Positions 35,093-44,439 of a stretch of DNA of 64,000 bases are shown one piece after another (position 1 is the first letter of the stretch; each line of letters opens with the position of its first letter). This DNA comes from Acorus gramineus. Lineage: Eukaryota; Streptophyta; Magnoliopsida; Acorales; Acoraceae. Location: NCBI GenBank assembly GCA_030737835.1, contig CM060854.1, positions 10,068,690 through 10,132,689 on the forward strand, read 5' to 3'. Made by a program: the position numbers and the translations under genes. Below the pieces are notes generated by a model. That model was not told the DNA's origin. It saw only the letters and a program-made list of their open reading frames with translations, and did not search any database.

Positions 35093-36772
35093 AAAAATAC
35101 CCAAAAAAATCTTCTGAAAGTTAGAATTACTCAAATTAGTCACTTTTAAAAATTATACCAAAAAAAGATCTCATTTCACAATTTTGGAAACTAAAAAAAT
35201 TAACATACCCTTGTGTAATTTTTAAACTCTCTCTAATTATATTTAAAACTTTTTGTATAGGGTATCTTAAAACTTAATTTTCCTAAAATTAATTATAGAC
35301 GAAAAGACCAAAAAAATCTCCTAAAAGTTAGAAATATCCAAATAAGCTACTTTTTAAAATTATACATAAAAAATTCCCCTTTAGGAATTTTTGAAATACA
35401 AAAGATTAATTTAGTTAGACCTTTAACATGTTCCCTTAATTATTTTTCAAACTTTTAGGAGACTTTTTTAGTCATTCTCTTAATTATATTATAAATTGGA
35501 TATCTCATCTCTTAATCTTTGCTTTAGTTTTACTATCATCTATTGATATAATATAATGATATCCCCCTAGCCATTGATAAATTTGCATATATATTGGTCA
35601 TCATAATAATCATTATCTATCCAAAATCACCTAGAAATATTAAAGACGTTTCAAAATTCAAAATCTCCTACAGGTATTTCAATTTAATAAAACATTAAAA
35701 TCATTTTCCTTGCGAGGATTTTTCAAATAAATCAACAAAGTAACTCCTTTCCCAAAATGACCAACACACTGCTTTTAATAAAAACAAATTCACACAGAAT
35801 CCAAAAAAAAAAAAAAATTACACAGTGTCCACACCGTGTTTGCTGAATGCACGGTTAGATGTGGAAACAACGGACATGATCGATGCAGATAGTGGATCAT
35901 GTCTCAGCACAATCACCCAGAAATATTAAAGACATTCCAAAATTCAAAATCTCCTTAGTCATTGATTAATTTGTGACCATCATATTAATGATTATCTATC
36001 CAAATTCACCTAAAAATATTAAAGACATTTCTAAACTCAAAATCTCGTATATAGTGTATTTCCATTTATTAAAAGCACTAAAATCATTTCCTAGCAATTT
36101 TTTTAATAAAAAAATCAATAAATTAACTCCTATCCAAAAATGACTAATTAATTCTTTTGCTTGCTTGCCATAGAAATCTCATAGAGGTATTAATTAGACT
36201 CCTTTTAAGTAACACAACCATCCCATTTATGTTATTGCTCAAAAAAAATCTTAAAATGCTAAAATTGTCCTTAATAACTTCACCGACCATGTTTTTCATC
36301 TTCCCTCCCATAAGGATTTTTTCCCCTCCTCTCCTCAATCTTTATACAGAAAACATGTGATTATTCTACCACTGCAGACAATTGTTTGGTATATACGGTA
36401 TTTTTGTCATCATCATAGTACTTATTCCATAAATTCAATGAATTTCATAACTGCCAATATTTCATTATTTAAAAATTTCATTAATTATGATTAATAAATT
36501 GAATTGTTACCTATAAATACTGTGTAATAAAATAAGACTTTGTGGAGTTTTAATTTTTTTAGGTTTTTTTCATATATACCATTAAAAAAGATGGTATTTA
36601 TTTTTATATCACCACAAATAACATATTTATTTATATATCATTAGAATTTTACTTAGTGTAAAAAAGTGCCAATCTTTTATCATTTTGAACCAAAATAAAC
36701 ATTAACAATAGTTAGTTTCTTAACCAAGAAGTAAAAATGATAAAATATTTAAACATATAATATTTTTGTAAT
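35093..36772. other. AT-rich spacer with diverged duplications; no gene seen
   Basis: No ORF of interest. Two related blocks of about 190 bp lie at 35566-35760 and 35962-36152, sharing CCTA(G/A)AAATATTAAAGAC, ATTATCTATCCAAA and AACTCCT(T/A)TCC. A second, weaker pair is at about 35100-35225 and 35285-35410 (ACC(A)AAAAAAATCT.CT.AAAGTTAGAA). These suggest old local tandem duplication. Confidence 0.6.
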
Positions 36773-38030
36773 TGTTATATATGTGTCACTTTTATCTTTC
36801 TGGTCACCATTGGAGCATTCTGGCAGTTTTTCAACTTTTTCTTTTTTCGATCGGAACCGCTAAAATTTTAGACTTTTAGCTATCATCCTGAGCTTGAGGG
36901 CTCCGATTGGAAATCTAACTACATATTATGTGTCCTGGTGCCATTTCAAGCCACTCACGAAAATTTCATCGAATTCCGGTAACGTTTCAGAATTTCGTAG
37001 TTTCGAATCGTATCCGGGTTTTGACCAAGCGAAGAGTCATTGGGAGACTTGACTTGGTCAAAGTTGACCCTTGACTTGGTCAATTGGTTTTGTTTTCTAG
37101 TGTGGTTGGGTTGACTAGGGTCAAAGTGCATCTAAACCTAACTAAACCTAGCTTAACCTAATTTAATTCTAAGTGGTGAGTGTGTGTGGTGTGTGTGTGT
37201 GCTTAAGTGAAGTCCACGCCCATGCATAGTGTTCCCCCTCCCTATTCATCATCTTCTCTCTCAAGCTCTCTCAAAAGCTCTCACCTCCCTCTCTTTAAAT
37301 CCCCCATTTGACCTAGTTAGAGTGTTCAAAAGAAGAAGCCATTGAAGGAGAAAAGATAAGTGAGGACCCGATCTATCTTTCTATGGTCTTGGATCTCCAT
37401 TTCCCCTTGGTTTTCCTCCTCTCTTACCTCCTTTTCTCCCCTGTTTTCAGCCCTTCTTTGGCTGAGAAGAAGGCTTGGTGGTTGTGGTCTTGGAGGTGGC
37501 GAATCGGTGCGCGAAGAGCACCCGATTTCCTCCCCTTCCCTTCCTCTCCTTGGGTGAGCTTTCTTTCCTTCCTTTTCTTGTGTAGATGCTTGATTAGGAT
37601 GTGTTTTTGAGTATGCATGGCATGCATGGTGGTTTGGGAGGTTGGAGGGGGGCTGTTGGGGGTTTGGGGCGGCTCGGGCGCGCGTGCGGGATCATCCCTG
37701 CGCGTGCGCGCGGGCCTGTGCGCGCAGGCAAGCGCAGGCAGGGCAGGCGCGCAGTCGGGAGAGCTGGCGTGGGGCACGCGCGTGCGCGCGGGCGTGCGCG
37801 CGGTCATGCATGCGGGTGCTGCGCAGGGGGTGCAGTGCGCACAGGGCGAGCGGGCGTGCGCGCGGGGTACTGCGCTGGGGCGCAGTGCGTGCGGGTGTGC
37901 GCGCGAGGTGCTGCGCTGAGGCGCAGTGCGCGCGGGTGCACCCGGGGCTAGACGTGCGGGCTGGGGCGCGGCAGTGCGCCCGGGGCGCGGGTGTGCGTGC
38001 ATGCGTGCGCGTGCGGGTGGCCGTGCGCAT
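36773..38030 (+). mobile_element. LTR C, family 1, 5' portion (solo LTR split by a nest)
   Basis: Starts TGTTATATATG with GTAAT before it (36768-36772); the matching GTAAT follows the end at 48396, so 36773-48396 is one insertion site. This part covers U3, the first exon with donor GTGAGC at 37554 and part of the GC-rich block (37670-38030). The micro-exon region and about 0.4-0.5 kb of LTR C have been deleted together with part of the nested sequences. Confidence 0.9.
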
Positions 38031-39983
38031 TGTCACGCCCCAGGCGTCCCCGGGACGCGGCAAGTGTATATATGATATCAGCAGTCTAAACAGGAGGTCA
38101 ATAACATACCCTAAACAACATCAATATGACAACACAGACAACAATGAAGCTGACAGGATATATACACAAATAGCGGAAGCTAAAAGACTGAGTCTGTAAT
38201 TCAAAAATATATTACAGACTCGATACATAATCAACTGTCCTGTGAGAGCCAATATATATACAACGACATCCAAATATAATACAACCGCGTGCCCAAGCAC
38301 GGAATATAATACATACAATAAAAAAGGGATGCTGATAGCCTCTGATACTCGCGGGACGTGGCGCTACTCCGCTACTGATGAAGTCCCTCGGGGAGCTCCT
38401 CCTTCAGATCCGACTCAGACAACACTGGAGAATAATATATGCGAGGGGTGAGCCACACGCTCAGTGAATAGCACAACCCATGCATCACAATTTATATTAA
38501 CCACAATTTTATTATTCACGCCCCAAAGTGGCAGGAACTACACAATCCAGTGGGTCGCTACATCGCTGACCCACCACACCCTCACCCTCACCCCTCAATA
38601 GGTGACATAGGATATTGGGACTTACTAAGCTGATAATCATCCATACACAAATCCAGTGGGTCGCTCATCGCCGACCCACCACACCCTCACCCTCACCCCT
38701 CAATAGGTGACATAGGATATTGGGACTTACAAACCAGTGGGTCGCTACATCGCCGACCCACCACACCCTCACCCTCACCCCTCAATAGGTGACATAGGAT
38801 ATTGGGACTGACTAGGCTGATGGTCACCCTTGGTCCACCGATAGTCTCTCCCCACTCCGTAGGCCGCTTGGCCACTCCCACATTCAGCACAGTCTGTCCC
38901 AAATCAGGAGGTGCCTACTGATGAGAGCCCTCCACGAGACAACCTTTCTAACGCCGGGGCAGTCTCTACACGGATCCAACGAAGGGAACAGAACAGCCTA
39001 TCCATACGCATATGATCCACTCGGATCCGCCGACAACACATCTCAACAACTCTAATGTCATGAATTCTTCAGAATTCCTCCAGGGCGCATAACCAAGATG
39101 CGGGGAACATACATTAATATAATCGGGAAAAGAAACCTTGGGAGGGCACCATGAGGTCCCGATATAGGACATCCCGACAACCAAACAAGGAACACGGAGT
39201 ACCCTAGCCCGGGTCTCAATGTTGACCTCGCAAGGCCCCTTAATATTCCCTAAGGCATGATAATAGTCATAAGTTCACATTTAATTAATAAATCAAACTA
39301 GTAGGACACATGCATAGGTCGAGGCTTCCTATCATGTGAACAGGGTGACAGGATGCACGGCTCTTACACATATCCTATGGGTGCAAGTCCCTAACATACA
39401 AGTCTAGGGTGGCATGCAGTCTACACATTAATCATGCTTACATAGATTACAAAATTACCAAGTTAATATTAACTATGGTGCCCCAGGGGAGGACGGTATA
39501 CGCCCAAGTGCATATAGCGCCTCCCAACTGGGTTGGGTTGTCCCACTCACCAATAACCGGGTCGTCGCGCGACCGTCCGTCAAGATCTGCAAGACAGGGT
39601 AATCAACTCGGTGAGTAAAACACACAACACATACAAAAATACACTAAAAATACCCAACACTCGGACAAGCGTACATACGGCCCGTACGCACGCGAGTCCG
39701 AGCACCCCGACTCACTCCCGAACCCCCGGGCAGCCATACGCACGGCCACCCGCACGCGCACGCACGAATGCGCACGCACGCACGCACTTCGGCACCATCG
39801 GCGCACTGCCGCGCCCCTGCCCGCGCGCCCCGACGCACTGCCGCAAGCACGCGCACGCTCGCGCGCCCGCGCGTCCAACCCAGCGCGCCCCCGCGCGCAC
39901 TGCACGCACGCCCCAGCACGCGCACGCACTGGTCCCCAACTCCGCGCCCTGCCCCGCACCCAGGCACAGTGCCCAGGTACCCT
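38031..39983 (-). mobile_element. Truncated family 1 LTR H, reverse orientation
   Basis: Begins TGTCACGCCCC and runs back through the third exon (38424-38372 on the minus strand, frame LSESDLKEELPEGLHQ to TAG), three copies of the G-rich tandem unit (38547-38830), the micro-exon (39586-39551) and the GC-rich block (39690-39970). Homology switches orientation at about 39983/39984. It is probably a solo LTR whose U3 half was removed by the deletion that also truncated the neighbouring element. Confidence 0.85.
38547..38830. repeat. G-rich (here C-rich) tandem repeat in LTR H
   Basis: Three units beginning near 38547, 38652 and 38733, each with CCAGTGGGTCGCT, CACCCTCACCCTCACCCCTC and AATAGGTGACATAGGATATT. 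The spacing of 105 and 81 bp differs from LTR B, showing unit-number and length variation. Confidence 0.85.
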
Positions 39984-41314
39984 GTCAACATTGAGACCCG
40001 TGTTAGGGTACTCCGTGTTCCTTGTTTGGTTGTCGGGATGTCCTGTATCGGGACCTCATGCTGCCCTCCCAAGGTTTCTAGTCCCAATAATATTATAAGT
40101 AATGTTGTATGATTGGTATGATTATTAGCATGTTAGTGAATATTATAGGGGAGGGGCCTTGCGAGGACAGCGGTGAGACCCGTGTTAGGGTACTCCGTGT
40201 TCCTTGTTTGGTTGTCGGGGTATCCTATATCGGGAACTCACGCCGCCCTCCCGAGTTTCTTTCCCCCAATGATATTCCAACCTTGCTTTTATTGTACATG
40301 TTCCCCGCATCTTGGTTATGCGCCCTGGAGGAACTCTGAAGAGTTCATGACATTTGAGTTGTAGAGATGTGTAGTCGGCGGATCCGAGTGGATCATATGC
40401 GTATGGATAGGCTGTTCTGTCCCCCTCGTTGGATCCGGTAGAGACTACCCCCAGCGTTAGAAAGGCCGTCCCTCGGAGGACCCACATCAGTAGGCGCCTC
40501 CCGATATTTGTGACGGACTGTGCTGAAGTTGTGGGTGGAGACCAAGTGGCCTACGGAGTGGAGGAGAGACTACCGGTGGACTAAGGGTGACCAACAGCCT
40601 AGTCAGTCCCAAAATCCTATGTCACCCGTTGAGGGTGAGGGTGAGGGTGTAGTGGGTTGGCGATGAGCGACCTGCTAGATTTGTTTATGGATGATTGTCA
40701 GTCCCAAAATCCTGAGTCCCCTGTTGAGGGGTAAGGGTGAGGGTATGATCTGGGTTATGAAAATAGTGGTTTAAGATGGATTATTCATTATGTTGTTCCT
40801 GCCCCTTAGAGGCGGGATGAATAGCTGGATTAATATGTTGTGGTCAATATTGTCTGTGATGCATGGGTTGTGCCGTTCACTGAGCGTGTGGCTCACCCCT
40901 CGCATATTTTTCCCCAGTTGCCACTGAGCCGGAGTCGGAGCAGCGGGAGGAGCTTTCCGAGGGTTTCCTTCAGTAGCGGAGCAGCGCTACGTCTTGCGAG
41001 TGCCAGAGGCTATCAGCATCCCTTCTTGACTGTATGTATTTTATTTCCGTGCTTGGCACGTGTCTGTGTATATTCAGTTGTATTGGTGTATATTGGCTCT
41101 CACAGGACAGATGATTGAGTATCGAGTCTGTAGTATGTTTATTTACAGATTCAGTCTTTTGCTTCCGCATTTGGTGTATATATCATGTCAGCCTCTTTGT
41201 TGTTGTGTGTCATTCTGGTTGTTTGTGTATGATATATTATTGACCTCCTGTGTAGATTCTGATATTTTATATACACTTGCCGCGTCCCGGGGACGGCCGC
41301 CCTGGGGTGTGACA
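39984..41314 (+). mobile_element. 5' LTR of E3, 5'-truncated
   Basis: Aligns with 45934-47246 at a constant offset. By eye I count three substitutions, two 1-bp indels and one 18-bp indel over about 1,312 aligned bases, so the two LTRs are very young or recently homogenised. It ends GGGGTGTGACA directly before the E3 PBS. The first 1.8 kb of this LTR are missing. Confidence 0.93.
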
Positions 41315-41319
41315 AAAGT

Positions 41320-41331
41320 TGGTATCAGAGC
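41320..41331 (+). other. Primer binding site of E3
   Basis: TGGTATCAGAGC, complementary to initiator-Met tRNA, five bases after the LTR end. Confidence 0.93.
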
Positions 41332-41434
41332 CTGGTCCTGTCAGAGCCAATTGTCTTCCTTTGCATAGAGATGAGTCCTAGGATTTCGATATGAGTATTC
41401 TGATCCTAGTGTCTGGTTTTCTTAGGGTGCTGAT

Positions 41435-42817
41435 ATGCCTCCTCGCAGAGGACGGCGCGGACGAGGTCCCTCTCGGTCTTTGGAGGTTTCCGGACCTACC
41501 AGAGACGAGGATGCTACCGGAGAGCCCTTGACGCAGGAGCCTCCTGCTTGGGAGCGTGCTTTCGCTCGGTTGGCTGATTTGGTGGAGGCACAGACCAGAG
41601 TGTTGGCAGAGCAGGCTAGAGAGATTCAGGAGCTGAGGGCGACTCGCGAGGCAGTTCCGCAGGTCCCCTTAGTAGCAGATCCGCCTGTGGTACCCGATGT
41701 ACCCCCAGTCCCAGTGGCGGTTCCGGCAGTAGGAGTTGAGGATCCCCTGCAGAGGGAGGAGGAGCTAGAGGCGGCAGCGCGAGTGCGGCAGAGCGGCCTC
41801 AACGCCTTTCTGAAGCTCCATCCTCCCGAGTTTCATGGGCAGTCGGCAGATCCTCTTGCGCCAGAGCGTTGGTTGAGGGAGGTGGATGTGATTTTCGCGG
41901 CCATGCTTTGCACCGATCGCCAGCGAGTCGCCCTGGCCACCTTTATGCTGAAGGGTGACGCCGCCGACTGGTGGGCTACCCGAGTGGTGGACATCCCAGA
42001 GGGAGTGGCGCGGCTCACATGGGCGGGTTTCCAGGGGCATTTCTTGGAGGAGTATTTCCCATTCTCGTCGCGCCAGATAGTGGAGCGGGAGTTCGAGCAG
42101 TTGACGCAGGGTTCCATGTCGGTTGCTGACTACTCTACGCGCTTCACGAGCCTTTCCAGGTTCGCTCCAGCCTTGGTGATGGATGAGGGGACGCGGTGTC
42201 GTCGTTTTGAGCTGGGTCTCAGCAGCGCTATCAGGGTGCACGTTACCGCCCATGCATTCTCGAGGTTCTCCGACTTAGTGTCTCGAGCGAAGACCGTCGA
42301 GCGAGATCTCGGGATCATGGTGACGGTTCCGACCCCTTCTGCAGATCAGGGCCCTTCCGGGAGTCGGGACCAGGGGCAGCGCAAGAGGAAGAGGCCCCGC
42401 TTCGATCAGTCAGCGGCTGCCTCTCCTCCAGCAGATGCGGTGCCAGTGTGGGATCCAGCACCCATTGCGGCAGTGCCCATCCAGTCCGTACGGCCGGAGA
42501 AGCGGCGCTGTTTCCATTGTCAGCGCATCGGGCATATCAGATACAATTGCCCTGATGCTGGCCGACCCCGAGTGATGCCTCCGCAGCCGCAGTTCTTGCA
42601 GCAGCAGCTTCCGCGCCAGCAGCAGCAGCAGCCTCAGCGTCAGCAGCAGCCAGTGCAGCCGGTGAGGCGTGCTCCTGTTCCTCAGCCGCGGTTGGTCCAG
42701 GGCAGAGTTGCAGCGCTTACGGCCGAGGAGGTGCAGCCTTCGGGTATCATGGTTCGAGGTATTATCCTGTGTTCCCAGCTCTCTAGTAATAGGATATATG
42801 TGTGGGTGTGTGTTTGA
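41435..42817 (+). CDS. Gag of retrotransposon E3 (open frame, fused at its C-terminus to LTR sequence)
   Basis: The ATG at 41435 follows the PBS by about 100 bp and begins MPPRRGRRGRG, a basic N-terminus usual in this gypsy group. A coiled-coil-like [10 protein letters not shown] segment follows (about residues 60-70). The capsid region includes [35 protein letters not shown] and EYFPFSSRQ. A CCHC zinc knuckle (C-x2-C-x4-H-x4-C) is at residues 359-372, then a glutamine-rich tail (about 385-410). Gag packages RNA and forms the virus-like particle. After residue 450 the frame passes into unrelated LTR sequence at about 42786 and stops about ten codons later, so the protease that normally follows is lost. 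It has no internal stop and may still be translatable; the closest relative in the window is the Gag at 57427-59685. Confidence 0.92.
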   Translation: MPPRRGRRGRGPSRSLEVSGPTRDEDATGEPLTQEPPAWERAFARLADLVEAQTRVLAEQAREIQELRATREAVPQVPLVADPPVVPDVPPVPVAVPAVGVEDPLQREEELEAAARVRQSGLNAFLKLHPPEFHGQSADPLAPERWLREVDVIFAAMLCTDRQRVALATFMLKGDAADWWATRVVDIPEGVARLTWAGFQGHFLEEYFPFSSRQIVEREFEQLTQGSMSVADYSTRFTSLSRFAPALVMDEGTRCRRFELGLSSAIRVHVTAHAFSRFSDLVSRAKTVERDLGIMVTVPTPSADQGPSGSRDQGQRKRKRPRFDQSAAASPPADAVPVWDPAPIAAVPIQSVRPEKRRCFHCQRIGHIRYNCPDAGRPRVMPPQPQFLQQQLPRQQQQQPQRQQQPVQPVRRAPVPQPRLVQGRVAALTAEEVQPSGIMVRGIILCSQLSSNRIYVWVCV

Positions 42818-43567
42818 TGGTTATTATGCAAGTGTGTGGGGTATCTGGATGAGTGAGTATCAAGAGTGGTTGTTTGGGTTAAGGAAGCCGGGTTTTAGCT
42901 GTCCTGGCAGTGAATTCCCATCAGTAGGTACCGCCGATGCAGTCGGAGGGGTACTGATCGTGGGAGTATGCCAGGTAGAGGCTACCCGGGAATAGATTAT
43001 GGAATGGTGCCGCGAGCGTGGAATCGCTCTCCCCTTCGTTGGATCCGCGTAGTACAGCCCCGGCGTTAGACAGGCTCCCGGTCAGAGGACCAGGCGAGCT
43101 ACGGAGCGGGGAGAGGCTACCGGTGGACCAGGGGTGAGGAGCAGTCTAAGTCTCTCCCAAAGTCCCAATATGTCTCCTTTCGGAGTGAGGGTGTGGATGA
43201 GGCGAAGGCGGGTCGCTCGTGACCCAGTTTCTGTTGGACCGTTCCCAATGATGTTGGGTCCGGTCTTGTTGTTGATGTTGAAGGACATCATTGAGCTATC
43301 ATCTAGATGTAGGTGATCCGGAAGGGGTAAGTCGTGTTATTTAAATGATGTCTTCTTCTAGTGTTCCTTTCTGGATTAAGGGGCCTTGTGAGGTCGGCGT
43401 TGAAACCCGGGCTAGGGTACTTCGTGTTCCTTGTTTGGTTGTCGGGGTATCCTATATCGGGATTTCATGGTGCCCTCCCGAGGTTTCTTTTCCCAGGCAA
43501 GGGATACCATGGAAGCATCAGATAGATGAAAGATCAAGTGTGAGTTGTGGTTAGAGGTTAAGGCCTT
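42786..43567 (+). mobile_element. Family 2 LTR segment replacing protease-RT of E3
   Basis: Plus-strand sequence matching the second-intron part of family 2 LTRs (compare 51360-51860): TAGCTGTCCTG, GTAGGTACCGCCGATGCA, TACTGATCGTGGGAGTAT, CTCCCCTTCGTTGGATCC, then a G-rich repeat remnant and the GGGCTAGGGTACTTCGTG block. It has no LTR ends of its own, so it was not acquired by ordinary insertion. It separates gag from the pol remnant. Confidence 0.8.
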
Positions 43568-44100
43568 TTGGGCTGGGTGAATTCTGGTGAAGGCATATCT
43601 GTGGACCCGGGCAAGACGCTCGTCGCGTCAAATTGGCGCCGACCGTCGAACCCCGCAGGGATTCGGAGCTTCCCGAGTTTAGCAGGTTATTGTAGGAAGC
43701 TTGACGAGGGACTCTCGAAGATAGCTGTTCCTCTTAACCGCCTTACTTGGAAAGATGTCCGGTTCGAGTGGTCCCCTTCTTGCGAGGAGAGCTTCCTGGA
43801 GTTTTATCGGAGGCTCACCTCAGCGCCAATTCTTACCTCTCCGTCTTGGAGTGGTGGGTTCGCAGTTGGGTAAGGGTGTGTCCACGATCCTGCTCACGTC
43901 GTCCCGTTCGAGCCGCTCGTCTCTGAGCCGGACAGTCATTCGTGGAGCAGTCGATTGAGATCATGGACCGCCGCGTGAGGAGGCTCTGCACCAAGACCGT
44001 CCAGTTGGTCGAGGTGCGATGGCAGCACCGTTCCGGTGTCGAGGACACTTGGGAGCTCAAGGATGCCAGGTGTGACGCGTATCCGCATCTTTTCCCCTCC
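43568..44100 (+). pseudogene. Pol remnants of E3 (RT thumb, integrase C-terminus)
   Basis: An open stretch at 43568-43873 keeps [20 protein letters not shown] and [17 protein letters not shown] from the RT-RNase H junction. It then jumps at about 43866 directly to the integrase C-terminus (HDPAHVVPFEPL in a shifted frame; RRVRRLCTKTVQLVEVRW, DTWELKDA, YPHLF at 43960-44100), the standard ending of this family's polyprotein. RNase H and the integrase core are gone. The preserved C-terminus and PPT show that the 3' end of the element is authentic. Confidence 0.88.
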
Positions 44101-44135
44101 TAGATGTTTTTGCATATTTTGAGGACAAAATTTCC

Positions 44136-44149
44136 TAAGGGGGGAAGAA
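44136..44149 (+). other. Polypurine tract of E3
   Basis: TAAGGGGGGAAGAA immediately before the 3' LTR, preceded by GAGGACAAAATTTCC. Confidence 0.92.
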
Positions 44150-44412
44150 TGTTATATATGTGTCACTTTTAACCTGCTGGTAACCGTTAGAGCGTTCTGG
44201 CAGTTTTTCAGTTTTTACCGGTTTTCGATCGGAACCGCTTATTTTTGGACTGTTAGCTATCGTCCTGAGTTAGAGGACTCCGATTGGAAATCTAACTGCA
44301 TATTTGGTGTCCTGGTGCCATTTTATGCCTCTCACGAAAATTTCATCGAATTCCGGCATCGTTTCCAAAAATTTCGCAGTTCCGGGGCGTATCCGGGTTT
44401 TTAAGTCGCACA

Positions 44413-44422
44413 CTATATATAT
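44413..44422 (+). promoter_or_regulatory. TATA box of LTR D
   Basis: CTATATATAT(G) followed 15-30 bp later by ACTATTCATCATCTTCC, a block conserved across family 1 LTRs and a reasonable region for the transcription start. The equivalent in LTR G is at 12279-12288 on the minus strand. Confidence 0.55.
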
Positions 44423-44439
44423 GTGAGATCTAAAACTCG

